A stretch of DNA of 11,668 nucleotides from JAQUGA01 sp964521105 (GCA_964521105.1 CAZFPO010000095.1:1-11668); one strand, 5' to 3'; counted from the first letter of the stretch, positions 1 through 7,519 are shown. Translations and numbers: made by a program. Notes: generated from the sequence alone by a model not told the origin.

Positions 1-157
1 TAGCGGTATTTTTGTTTTTCGCACCTATGCAATTCCCAAAATAACCCAACAAAATAATCTCCAATTTTGTATTCACTCATTGTTCAAAATGCAATTTCGA
101 TTTAGTGTTATTAATTTTTTAGGTATTTTACCTAGAAAAAAATCCCAATTTTCTCTA

Positions 158-188
158 TTGTGCAAGCACATTCATAAATATAATTTTG
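158..188 (+). promoter_or_regulatory. Bacteroidota-type promoter of the porin-amt operon
   Basis: TAATTTTG at 181-188 fits the Bacteroidota -7 box TAnnTTTG, and a TTG at 158-160 lies 20 nt upstream, where the -33 element is expected. Transcription would start near 195, leaving a short leader before the ATG at 212. No similar box lies between 991 and 1023, so both genes probably use this promoter. The remaining sequence from 1 to 157 shows no gene that I can support. Confidence 0.5.
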
Positions 189-211
189 CTCAAAATCAAA
201 ATCAATAATTT

Positions 212-991
212 ATGAGAAAAATCAGAATTGTTTTAAGTAGTTTAATTGCAATAATTGCAATGAGCAGTCAAGCCCAAGACTCACTTACAAAAGAATCTCC
301 TTTTTCGTTTGGTGCCGAATTAGTTAATCGTTACATCTGGCGTGGAGTTAATTTAGGTGATAACACACCAAGTATTCAACCAACTGCAAGTTTAGCTTTT
401 GGAAGCGAAAAACACGCTTTTTCAATTGGAACATTTGGTGCGTATTCAATTGGCGGTCAGCAACTTCAAGAAGCTGATTTGTTTGTTTCCTATACCTTTA
501 AAGAAATGTTTGGAGTTACTATTACCGATTATTTTTTTCCTTTTGATAACGGAATGAGTCCCAGTTATTTTAATTATAAGGATTTACAAACATCACATGT
601 TTTTGAGGGTATGATTTCGTTTTTAGGAACCGAAAAAATTCCTTTATCCCTAATGTTTGCCATGAATTTTTATGGAGCTGATGCCCGAAGAATTAATTCC
701 AATGGCTCAGATGGTGGCATAATGATGTCAAAATATTTAGAGATAGGCTACACCAAAAAATATTCAAACATGGATATGAAACTTTTTGTTGGTGGCACAC
801 TTGATAATCCAAATCGTGATAATGGCGAAATAGGATTTTATGGCAATAAATCATACGGAATTATTAATATAGGTTGTAAGTTGTCGAAAGAAATAAAAAT
901 TACGAACGATTTTTCTTTACCAATTCAAACGCAACTTATTGTTAATCCCGAATCGGAAAGAATATTTATAGTTTTTGGTTTTACACTTTAA
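212..991 (+). CDS. Outer-membrane beta-barrel protein, TorF/Gcw_chp porin-like
   Basis: The protein is 259 aa with an N-terminal signal peptide: a basic start (MRKIR), a hydrophobic core at residues 6-17 and likely cleavage after SSQA at residue 21. The mature protein alternates polar and hydrophobic residues as in beta strands and ends in a hydrophobic/aromatic strand (IFIVFGFTL). Residues 41-58 (YIWRG, then DNTPSIQP) match the conserved pattern of the Gcw_chp/TorF putative porin family, in which an RG motif is followed by N-x-P-x-x-Q. It should sit in the outer membrane. The Amt gene begins 31 nt downstream with no terminator between, so the two are probably co-transcribed. A role in letting ammonium or small nitrogen compounds reach Amt is inferred from context only. 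The family assignment is moderately sure and the outer-membrane barrel is surer. Confidence 0.75.
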   Translation: MRKIRIVLSSLIAIIAMSSQAQDSLTKESPFSFGAELVNRYIWRGVNLGDNTPSIQPTASLAFGSEKHAFSIGTFGAYSIGGQQLQEADLFVSYTFKEMFGVTITDYFFPFDNGMSPSYFNYKDLQTSHVFEGMISFLGTEKIPLSLMFAMNFYGADARRINSNGSDGGIMMSKYLEIGYTKKYSNMDMKLFVGGTLDNPNRDNGEIGFYGNKSYGIINIGCKLSKEIKITNDFSLPIQTQLIVNPESERIFIVFGFTL

Positions 992-1022
992 TTTCAATTA
1001 TTCATTTTAAATTTTAAAAATT

Positions 1023-2246
1023 ATGTTAGACACAGGTTCAACCGGGTTTATGTTGCTTGCCACAAGCTTAGTTATGCTAATGACGCCCGGCTTAGCATTT
1101 TTCTACGGTGGTTTAGCAACCAAGAAAAACATTCTTGGTATTATGATTCAAAGTTTCGTTTCGTTAGGCTGGACTACCGTTTTGTGGGTTGTTTTTGGTT
1201 ATTCACTTTGTTTCAGCGGTGGTGAAGGTGGAATTATCGGTAATTTCGACAAGGCATTTTTAGCCGGAATTAATTCCAACTCCTTATATGCCGGAAATGG
1301 AGTTATTCCTGAGTATGTGTTTATTGCTTATCAAATGATGTTTGCTATCATTACTCCTGCGTTAATTACTGGAGCATTTGCTAACCGTGTTACCTTTAAA
1401 TCGTATGTGCTTTTCTTAACTGTTTGGCAAATTCTGGTTTATTATCCTTTTGTTCACATGATTTGGGGTGGTGGTATTTTAGCCGAATGGGGCGTTTTAG
1501 ATTTCGCTGGTGGAATAGTTGTTCATGCAACTGCTGGTTTTGCTGCACTTGCTTCGGTTTTCTTTGTTGGTGCCCGTGTGGATAAAAATTCTACGCCTAA
1601 TAGCATTCCATTGGTTGCAATTGGAAGCGGTTTGTTATGGTTTGGTTGGTACGGTTTTAATGCCGGTAGTGAAGTAAAAGTTGATTTCGTTACTAGTATT
1701 GCTTTTATTAATACCGATATTGCTGCTTCATTTGCTACTATTACATGGTTAGTTGTTGAATGGTTCCGCGAACGAAAACCAAGATTTATTGGATTATTAA
1801 CCGGCTCAATTGCTGGCTTAGCTACAATAACTCCTTGTGCTGGATTTGTTCCGCTATGGGCATCACCTCTTATTGGTATTGCAGCTGGTATTGTTTGCTA
1901 TTTAGCAGTTCAGTTAAAAAATAAAATGAAATGGGACGATGCTCTTGATGTTTGGGGAGTTCATGGTGTTGGTGGTGTGCTAGGCTCAATTTTATTAGGT
2001 TTGTTTGCTTATAAATCAATTAACGAAGCAGGTGTTGATGGTTTAATTGCTGGTGGTGGTGCTTCATTTTTGATAAAACAAACAGTGGCTGTTGTACTTG
2101 CATCGGCTTATGCTTTTGCATTTACATACTTAATGCTTTACTTAATTAATATGTTAACCCCTGTTAGAGTTTCCGAATCTGTTGAGGTTGAAGGACTTGA
2201 TTCTTCTCTTCATGGTGAAAGAGCTTACGACGAGGGCGCATTATAA
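1023..2246 (+). CDS. amt: Ammonium transporter, Amt family
   Basis: This 407-aa inner-membrane channel conducts ammonium/ammonia. It is close to full length for the family, with about 11 membrane segments. The key pore residues of E. coli AmtB can be aligned by eye: the recruitment-site Trp (W148) and Ser (S216), the Phe gate (F107 and F212), the Asp at 160, and the twin central histidines (H168 in VVHATAG, H314 in WGVHGVGG). The C-terminal tail GLDSSLHGERAY (residues 391-402) is the conserved cytoplasmic region that couples the trimer and is where PII proteins act. There is no periplasmic signal peptide, which is normal for shorter Amt proteins. The usual glnK (PII) partner is absent from both sides. 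The gene follows the porin-like gene and ends at a strong terminator. The ATG at 1023 is the natural start because the family's first membrane helix begins at residue 8. Confidence 0.97.
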   Translation: MLDTGSTGFMLLATSLVMLMTPGLAFFYGGLATKKNILGIMIQSFVSLGWTTVLWVVFGYSLCFSGGEGGIIGNFDKAFLAGINSNSLYAGNGVIPEYVFIAYQMMFAIITPALITGAFANRVTFKSYVLFLTVWQILVYYPFVHMIWGGGILAEWGVLDFAGGIVVHATAGFAALASVFFVGARVDKNSTPNSIPLVAIGSGLLWFGWYGFNAGSEVKVDFVTSIAFINTDIAASFATITWLVVEWFRERKPRFIGLLTGSIAGLATITPCAGFVPLWASPLIGIAAGIVCYLAVQLKNKMKWDDALDVWGVHGVGGVLGSILLGLFAYKSINEAGVDGLIAGGGASFLIKQTVAVVLASAYAFAFTYLMLYLINMLTPVRVSESVEVEGLDSSLHGERAYDEGAL

Positions 2247-2270
2247 TTCCAAAATGTTGTTTTTTTGATG

Positions 2271-2300
2271 GGAATTGCCCGAAAGGGCAGTTCCTTTTTT
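2271..2300 (+). terminator. Intrinsic terminator after amt
   Basis: A 10-bp stem GGAATTGCCC / GGGCAGTTCC has one G-U wobble, encloses a GAAA tetraloop and is followed at once by six T residues (2295-2300). This is a textbook intrinsic terminator for the porin-amt transcript. It overlaps the stop codon of the convergent hydrolase gene by two bases. Read on the minus strand there is no U-tract, so it probably works in one direction only. Confidence 0.9.
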
Positions 2301-4173
2301 ATTTATTTATGATGATAAATTTTTCAACAAATAAATCAGTTTTTAAAACATAATAGCCGTTTTTAAGTTTTGAAACATCGATTTTTGAATCAGATTTATT
2401 TAATATTCCAGATATAACAAGCTCGCCAACTAATGAAAATATTTCATATTTACATGGAGTTTGTATGCCCTTTACAACAATTTCAATGCTCGCTGGGTTT
2501 GGATATATTAAATATTGTTTATTGTTATTATTTTCCGAAATTTGAGTGGGATAACTTTCGAGTTTCATTTCGATGTACGAAGCTTGTGTTGCATTATGAA
2601 ACACTTTATTTTCGGCAGCAACAGTATCGCCTGCAACGTACATTGTTCCACCATTATTCAAATTTCTATCGAAACGAGGATAGTTTGACGATGTAATATC
2701 AACTCTAATTCGATGACCTGCTAAAAAGGTAGTTGCTGTATTGGGTAAGTCAATTTCTACTTCATAAACATTTCCAGGAATCATCGATGAGGTGTCGCTC
2801 GTACGATATCCGTTGCGAAAACGCATTCGTTTAATACCATCAGCTAAAATCATCGATCGTTCATCGGGATAAACATCCGTTAAACGAGCGGTAAAGTCGG
2901 TGTCAAATCTATTGGAAGAAACAAAAAGATGAACCTTCGAATTACCAATTAACCGTACATTTTGCGATAAAACAGGAGTTGAAAAAACTAATACGTCACT
3001 TCGCGATTCAACCAGTGGAGCTTGGTCGTATGGTCCTTGAAGTAAATCATTGCGAAGTGTGGGTCCACCAATGGTTGGTGAAGGATTACATGGGTCATAA
3101 ACAAAACTTGAAAAAGCAGAATTTGAAGTGGGTATTTCGGGTTGCAATGTCATGTTTTCGGTTAGATATAATTTTTTTGTTGGTATTGCTGATGTTGCCC
3201 ATTGTTGACTTTCACGCCAAATGTTTTCGCCAATCTGAAAATATCTAACAACGGGTTCATTTGCCCAATTGTTATCAATGTCTCGCAAGTAGGCATCAAA
3301 ATATCGAATTACCAACGAATCACTCCAGTTACAGGCTTCATTGAATGTAAGTTCTCCTTGATTACACGTGCCCACTTGAGCCGTGCCAAATCCACCATGT
3401 GCCCATGGTCCCATCATTAACTTATGCTGATTTCTTACCGATATATCCGATGAGGTTTGAATGGCTGTAAAAAAAGATAGCATCAATTCAACATTATGAT
3501 CGTACCAGCCACCAATCATAAATGCCGGAACTTTTATTGATGTTGGGTAATAATTTTGATTTTGAACGTAAATCCATGTATTGCTATAAAAAGGATTTGA
3601 TAACAGAAAGTTAGATAAGCCATATCCTAAATTATCTAATTGTTGCACATATTCTGTTCGATATACACCACCAGTGTAGTACTCGGAATAGTCGAACTGA
3701 GGTGCTGCAACTAATGGGGCTATACACGTTAAGTGTGGAGGATTTTCTTTGGCTGTTTGAAACTGTATTTTGCCTAATGCCGATGGTCCCCAAGTGCCAA
3801 TTTTACCGTTCGACCAACTTTTAGTAGCTATCCACTCAACTATGTCGTAGCCATCTTGTCCACGGTTTGGGTTAGCTACCATTGCCGCCGATGAACCGTA
3901 AAATCCTCGCCAATCTACAATTACATAAATGTAATTACTCGAAGAAAGATTTAACCCTACTCCCAAAGGTAAGCTGTAACGATAAAGTTGGCGGTTATAT
4001 GGTGTTTGAATTAAAATTACTGGACCTCCTTGTGCTAAAGATGTTGGAATATAAATATCGGCTGCTAATTTTTTGCCATCTCGCATTGGTATCGAATCTA
4101 CTATTGGAACTAATTGAGAAAACAACTTTAAACTAAATGTAAAAAATGCGATATAAATAAATACTTTTTTCAT
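2299..4173 (-). CDS. Secreted CocE/NonD-type alpha/beta-hydrolase with T9SS sorting domain
   Basis: The 624-aa protein starts with a signal peptide (hydrophobic residues 4-18, likely cleaved near SQ at 19-20). An X-Pro dipeptidyl-peptidase/CocE-type hydrolase follows at about residues 25-540. The catalytic triad can be placed: nucleophile S131 in GPSALGK, D225 in GGWYDHNVE and H259 in GPWAHGG. The oxyanion/lid region DWRGFYGS (residues 87-94) and the C-terminal jelly-roll with its RIRVDITSSNYPRFDRN stretch (488-504) are typical. Residues 554-624 (YLIYPNPA start, DVSKLKNGYYVL near the end) form a type A T9SS sorting domain, so the enzyme should be exported to the cell surface or medium. Family members hydrolyse esters, amides or acyl-Pro peptides, and the substrate cannot be told here. 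The gene is monocistronic, convergent with amt and divergent from the B12 operon. Confidence 0.9.
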   Translation of the reverse strand: MKKVFIYIAFFTFSLKLFSQLVPIVDSIPMRDGKKLAADIYIPTSLAQGGPVILIQTPYNRQLYRYSLPLGVGLNLSSSNYIYVIVDWRGFYGSSAAMVANPNRGQDGYDIVEWIATKSWSNGKIGTWGPSALGKIQFQTAKENPPHLTCIAPLVAAPQFDYSEYYTGGVYRTEYVQQLDNLGYGLSNFLLSNPFYSNTWIYVQNQNYYPTSIKVPAFMIGGWYDHNVELMLSFFTAIQTSSDISVRNQHKLMMGPWAHGGFGTAQVGTCNQGELTFNEACNWSDSLVIRYFDAYLRDIDNNWANEPVVRYFQIGENIWRESQQWATSAIPTKKLYLTENMTLQPEIPTSNSAFSSFVYDPCNPSPTIGGPTLRNDLLQGPYDQAPLVESRSDVLVFSTPVLSQNVRLIGNSKVHLFVSSNRFDTDFTARLTDVYPDERSMILADGIKRMRFRNGYRTSDTSSMIPGNVYEVEIDLPNTATTFLAGHRIRVDITSSNYPRFDRNLNNGGTMYVAGDTVAAENKVFHNATQASYIEMKLESYPTQISENNNNKQYLIYPNPASIEIVVKGIQTPCKYEIFSLVGELVISGILNKSDSKIDVSKLKNGYYVLKTDLFVEKFIIINK

Positions 4174-4252
4174 TAGCTGTAATTTTAAATTGAATAGATA
4201 AAAGTAATGAATTTTCTATAAATTAATTTTCCATAGTACAATTAAATTTTTA

Positions 4253-4260
4253 TACATTTG
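4253..4260 (+). promoter_or_regulatory. -7 box of the B12 operon promoter
   Basis: TACATTTG is an exact match to the Bacteroidota -7 consensus TAnnTTTG. Transcription starting 6-8 nt downstream would begin at about 4267, which is where the P1 stem of the riboswitch begins (4268). That agreement is the main support, since I see no clear -33 element. Confidence 0.6.
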
Positions 4261-4267
4261 CCATAAG

Positions 4268-4463
4268 AAAGCAAAGGTGCATTTATGCATAATAGGGAAT
4301 CCGGTGTAAATCCGTAACTGTTCCCGCAGCTGTAAACTCCTGTAAAGGTGTTGCTTTTGCCACTGTGAGCCCTTGGGCTGATGGGAAGGTGCAACATTTG
4401 GGAGTAAGTCAGAAGACCTGCCAATGCTTTTGAAACATTAACCGACTTTCGGGAACAAAAGTC
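4268..4463 (+). promoter_or_regulatory. Cobalamin (B12) riboswitch with L5-L13 kissing-loop hairpin
   Basis: The aptamer is recognisable from its conserved blocks: AGGGAATCCGGTG at about 4294-4306, CCCGCAGCTGTAA at about 4323-4335, and the B12 box AAGTCAGAAGACCTGCC at 4406-4422. P1 closes it with AAAGCA (4268-4273) pairing to TGCTTT (4425-4430). Downstream, a P13-like hairpin has stem GACTTT (4444-4449) / AAAGTC (4458-4463). Its 8-nt loop CGGGAACA (4450-4457) is the exact complement of TGTTCCCG at 4319-4326, the L5 position. This is the kissing loop that cobalamin riboswitches use to sense ligand. The hairpin ends 8 nt before the btuF ATG and no U-tract follows it, so control of translation start is more likely than termination. 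High cobalamin should repress the operon. Confidence 0.95.
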
Positions 4464-4471
4464 ATTATATT

Positions 4472-5674
4472 ATGAAAACAACTAGCAAATTCTTTTTTTC
4501 TTTTAATTTTAATAAATCTCCTTTTTTGTCGAAAACAAAAAATGTAATTTTGTTACTTTCATTGGTGTTTGTACTTTTTTCATGCAATGAAACTAAAAAC
4601 TCAGAAAATACTGATAATTCAAAACTAATATCTACTTTAAAGCCTGAATTTGCAAAGGGTTTTTATGTTGAAAAGTATGAACATTATAAAAAGGTTTTTG
4701 TTCTTGATCCTTGGGACTCAACCAAAATTCTGGCAAAATATATTTTATATCCGAAAAATCAAAAACAAATAGCCGAAGAGGGTTTTTTTTCGGTGGCAAC
4801 ACCATGTAACAGTATGGCTTGTCTGTTTTCGCCCGAAGTTGCTTTTGCCCAAAAATTAGGATTAATTGATAACGTGTCTGCCATTTCGAGCATCGATTAT
4901 CTTACAAATCCAACACTACATCAACGAGTTTCTGAAGGAAAAACGCTCGAAATTGGTCAAGCCGAAGTGTATGATTTGGAGAAATTATTGGCATCAAATT
5001 CCGATGTGTGCTTTGTTTCTCCTTTTAAGGAAAATAAATATCAAAAAATTCAAGAATCAGGGATGATTTTGGCAATTAGTGCCACACACATGGAAGAACA
5101 CCCTCTGGCTCGTGCCGAATGGATAAAATTCATGGCTCTATTTTTCGAAAAAGAGAATCTTGCCGATTCGATTTTCAATGCCATTAAAGCAGATTATTAT
5201 GAAGCCGTGAAACTTACCGAAAATATCAAAGCACGACCTAAAATTTTAAGTGGAAAAATGTATCAGGATGTTTGGTACATTAGCGGTGGAAAAAGCTATA
5301 TAAGTCAGCTTTTTAATGATGCTGGAGCGGATTATATATGGAAAGATTTACCCTTTAGTGGTTCGGAACCATACGACTTTGAAACGGTTTTACAAAAAGC
5401 TCACAATGCCGATTTCTGGGTTTTTCAAGAGTTTTTTGCTGACGAATATTCAGCTCAAATTTTACTGAATGAAAACAATAAATATGCTTACTTTAATGCA
5501 TTCAAAAATAAAAAAATCATCGTGTGTAATACCGAACAAACTCCTTATTACGAAGATGGTGTGATTGAACCTCATCTTGTTTTGAAAGATTTAATTTATG
5601 CTTTTCATCCAGCTCTTCTTCCGCTTTACAAACCAAAATATTTTATGAATATTGAAAATCAATCAGCTCGATGA
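4472..5674 (+). CDS. btuF: Cobalamin ABC transporter substrate-binding lipoprotein (BtuF-like)
   Basis: The protein is 400 aa and belongs to the periplasmic-binding fold of the BtuF/FecB type (Peripla_BP_2). A hydrophobic stretch at residues 25-36 ends in the lipobox LFSC, with C38 as the lipidated cysteine. The n-region before it is unusually long at about 24 residues. I keep the ATG at 4472 because it follows the riboswitch hairpin directly, although a TTG at residue 19 would give a more ordinary signal peptide. Typical sequence blocks are SVATPCNSMACLFSPEVAFA (107-126), the EIGQAEVYDLEKLLASNSDV region (160-179), the ARAEWIKF motif near 213-220 and DFETVLQKAHNADFWVF (302-318). Its last codons overlap the btuC start as ATGA. 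The riboswitch upstream identifies the ligand as a corrinoid. The symbol is assigned from that context, since sequence alone would not separate it from iron-siderophore binders. Confidence 0.88.
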   Translation: MKTTSKFFFSFNFNKSPFLSKTKNVILLLSLVFVLFSCNETKNSENTDNSKLISTLKPEFAKGFYVEKYEHYKKVFVLDPWDSTKILAKYILYPKNQKQIAEEGFFSVATPCNSMACLFSPEVAFAQKLGLIDNVSAISSIDYLTNPTLHQRVSEGKTLEIGQAEVYDLEKLLASNSDVCFVSPFKENKYQKIQESGMILAISATHMEEHPLARAEWIKFMALFFEKENLADSIFNAIKADYYEAVKLTENIKARPKILSGKMYQDVWYISGGKSYISQLFNDAGADYIWKDLPFSGSEPYDFETVLQKAHNADFWVFQEFFADEYSAQILLNENNKYAYFNAFKNKKIIVCNTEQTPYYEDGVIEPHLVLKDLIYAFHPALLPLYKPKYFMNIENQSAR

Positions 5675-6705
5675 GGAAAAAAATATTCTATCGTTTATGC
5701 TTCGTTTTTATCAGCATTTTAGTGCTTCTATTTTTTGTATTGAATATTTCGGTGGGTTCTATTAGTATTCCGTTGGATGAAATTTTTAGGATATTAAGTG
5801 GACAAACCACTGAAAGTAATATCCACGAAATCATTGTTTTAAAATCTCGCTTACCACAATCCATTACAGCCTTATTGGCTGGAGCAGCTTTGTCGATAGG
5901 TGGTTTGATTATGCAAACCTATTTCCGAAATCCCCTGGCTGATCCTTCGGTTTTGGGCATTAGTGCTGGTTCGAGTTTAGGAGTAGCCGTTTTGTTTCTG
6001 ATGCCCGGATTTGTCTCCTTGTCAACCTCATCGTCGGGGTTCATGTGGCAAAATATTTCTGTAATTGGGGCATCACTGATTGGAGCAACCGCTGTTTTGG
6101 TTTTAATTTTATTTTTCTCTTCGTATGTTCGCAACCACGTGATGCTCTTAATTTTAGGAATAATGATTAGTGCAATCGCAAGTTCTTTTATTGGAATTTT
6201 AAATGTGTTAAGTCTTAGTGAAAATGTACATGCGTATGCCATTTGGGGATTAGGTTCATTTTCGATGGTCAGTTTGGAACATCTTTGGTTTTTTGTTCCA
6301 TCGGTTTTGGCTGGTTTAATTTTTTCGATTACATTGACAAAACCGCTTAATGTGTTGCTGTTTGGCGAAAAACAAGCACTTAATTTGGGTATAAATGTAA
6401 AATGGGTTCGAATTCGGATATTGTTGATTGTTGGTTTTTTAACAGCAATTGTTACTGCTTACTGTGGACCAATCGCTTTTTTAGGACTCGCCATTCCTCA
6501 TATTTCGCGTTTACTTTTCCGAACGTCTAATCATACCATTTTAATACCATCTTCAATTCTTTTAGGCTCTCTTTTGGCATTAATTTGTACTTTAATAAGC
6601 AAACTTCCTGGTTTTTCGAGTGCGCTGCCTATCAACACAATAACTTCACTTTTAGGAGCTCCAGTGGTTATTTGGATTATTTTAAAACGAACAAAAACAG
6701 AATAA
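5671..6705 (+). CDS. btuC: Cobalamin ABC transporter permease (BtuC-like, FecCD family)
   Basis: This 344-aa polytopic inner-membrane protein has about ten hydrophobic segments and is the normal length for FecCD/BtuC permeases. Family blocks are clear: SRLPQSITALLAGAALSIGG at 59-78, FRNPLADPSVLGISAGSSLG at 85-104, the cytoplasmic coupling region FGEKQALNLGI at 231-241, and YCGPIAFLGLAIPHISRLLF at 264-283. As a homodimer it would form the translocation path between the BtuF lipoprotein and the ATPase. The start codon overlaps the btuF stop (ATGA), which implies translational coupling. Its stop codon (6703-6705) lies inside the left copy of the 16-bp direct repeat that flanks the inserted element, so the reading frame stayed intact while its ATPase partner was pushed about 1.1 kb away. 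Confidence 0.93.
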   Translation: MRKKIFYRLCFVFISILVLLFFVLNISVGSISIPLDEIFRILSGQTTESNIHEIIVLKSRLPQSITALLAGAALSIGGLIMQTYFRNPLADPSVLGISAGSSLGVAVLFLMPGFVSLSTSSSGFMWQNISVIGASLIGATAVLVLILFFSSYVRNHVMLLILGIMISAIASSFIGILNVLSLSENVHAYAIWGLGSFSMVSLEHLWFFVPSVLAGLIFSITLTKPLNVLLFGEKQALNLGINVKWVRIRILLIVGFLTAIVTAYCGPIAFLGLAIPHISRLLFRTSNHTILIPSSILLGSLLALICTLISKLPGFSSALPINTITSLLGAPVVIWIILKRTKTE

Positions 6706-6707
6706 TC
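6692..6707 (+). repeat. 16-bp direct repeat, left copy (probable target-site duplication)
   Basis: CAAAAACAGAATAATC is identical to 7778-7793. The flanking bases differ at both ends, so the repeat is exactly 16 bp. This copy contains the last codons and stop of the permease gene. Confidence 0.9.
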
Positions 6708-6775
6708 TATGAATGATATAGAAATAAACATTAGGAGGTATACTAATTGGAAGATTTTTATAAAACTCAATGAAG

Positions 6776-6895
6776 AAGTTACACTATGTTCCACAGAGTA
6801 CACACAGAGTTCCACTGTGTTTTCTTTGTTTTCCACTGTGCAACACTGTGATTTCGCGGTAGCGAACTGTGAAACACTGTGTAATTCAAAAGAAA
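6776..6895 (+). repeat. Hairpin repeat unit L1 (full, 120 bp)
   Basis: This is a full unit, rich in CACAGAG and CACTGTG words. Its ends are imperfect inverted repeats: 6777-6796 can pair with 6867-6886 over 20 positions, with 16 Watson-Crick pairs, one G-U and three mismatches. A perfect 5-bp hairpin TTCGC-GGTA-GCGAA (6853-6866) sits directly against the 3' arm. The next unit begins 120 bp later. Confidence 0.85.
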
Positions 6896-6981
6896 GAGTT
6901 ACACTATGTTCCAAAGAGTTCACACAGAGTCCCACTATGTTTCCTTTGTTTTCAACTTTACTACAATGTGTAATTTTAAAA
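6896..6981 (+). repeat. Hairpin repeat unit L2 (lacks its middle)
   Basis: This unit keeps the 5' arm (6897-6916, with CCAAAG where L1 has CCACAG) and the CACACAGAG part. It lacks the CACTGTG and TTCGC hairpin section and ends in ACAATGTGTAATTTTAAAA (6963-6981). That 19-nt tail is identical to the end of the partial unit on the far side of the nuclease gene (7498-7516). Confidence 0.75.
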
Positions 6982-7045
6982 GTTAACTCGAAAAATTAAA
7001 AAATCATTATATTAAATAGCTTATCAAGAAATTAATTAGAAAAAC

Positions 7046-7417
7046 ATGGATATAAATGAATTAACACATGAAATAATTGATTCTGCATACAAAGTTCATT
7101 CTGTTCTTGGACCAGGTCTTCTGGAATCAGCATATAAAATTTGTCTTGCTTATGAGTTAAGAAAAAAAGGACTTAAAGTAGAGATTGAAAAACCAGTTCC
7201 TGTTATTTATGAAGAAGTAAAACTAGAATGTGGTTATCGAATGGATTTACTTGTAGAAAACTTAGTAGTTGTTGAATTAAAAACGGTGGATGTTTTTTGC
7301 GATATTCATATTGCCCAAGTTTTAACTCACTTAAAATTTGGTGAGAAAAAAGTTGGATTATTGTTTAATTTTAATGTGAAAAGCCTCAAAGATGGTATTA
7401 AACGATTGGTACTCTAA
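7046..7417 (+). CDS. GxxExxY family protein, PD-(D/E)XK nuclease-like
   Basis: The 123-aa protein carries the family signature GPGLLESAY, with G24, E27 and Y30 as GxxExxY. A PD-(D/E)XK core follows: D67 in YRMDLLV, then E77-L-K79 in VVELKTV, with Q91 in AQVLTHLK. These are the residues expected for metal-dependent nuclease chemistry, so the site looks intact. Family members are usually 120-130 aa, so this one is full length. The biological role of the family is not established. It stands alone inside the repeat element, on the same strand as the btu genes. Neither a clear TAnnTTTG box nor a Shine-Dalgarno is visible in the AT-rich leader (6982-7045), so it may be read from upstream or from within a repeat. 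The ATG at 7046 is kept because the family's N-terminal helix (ELTHEIIDSAYKVH) begins at once. Confidence 0.9.
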   Translation: MDINELTHEIIDSAYKVHSVLGPGLLESAYKICLAYELRKKGLKVEIEKPVPVIYEEVKLECGYRMDLLVENLVVVELKTVDVFCDIHIAQVLTHLKFGEKKVGLLFNFNVKSLKDGIKRLVL

Positions 7418-7455
7418 TTTTCAAAAGACTAATGTTATATAAACTAAACAGAACT

Positions 7456-7519
7456 CCTACTGTGCAACACTGTGATTTCGCGATAGCGAACTTTGAAACA
7501 ATGTGTAATTTTAAAAAAA
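7456..7519 (+). repeat. Hairpin repeat unit R0 (3' part only)
   Basis: This starts within the unit at CTACTGTGCAACACTGTG, keeps the hairpin TTCGC-GATA-GCGAA (7477-7490) and ends with the 3' arm at 7491-7510. The arm reads CTTTG where the full units read CTGTG. That change restores pairing with the CAAAG of unit L2 on the other side of the nuclease gene. Confidence 0.8.

Noticed and set aside
4242..4424. A 60-codon minus-strand open frame upstream of btuF
   Set aside because: It lies antisense to the cobalamin riboswitch, whose conserved RNA blocks explain the sequence fully.
6734..6739. AGGAGG as a ribosome binding site in the left end of the element
   Set aside because: No credible reading frame starts at a proper distance, and Bacteroidota rarely rely on such sites. 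It is probably chance.
6531..6935. A 134-codon open frame on the minus strand overlapping the btuC end and the left repeats
   Set aside because: It runs antisense through the conserved C-terminus of the permease and then through repeats, crossing the insertion boundary, so it is a chance product of the insertion.
6709..6999. A 96-codon open frame on the plus strand within the left repeat units
   Set aside because: Its translation is simply the repeat read in one frame (TLCSTEYTQS, then TLCSKEFTQS). The frame stays open because the L1-L2 period is 120 bp, a multiple of three. There is no family resemblance or start signal.
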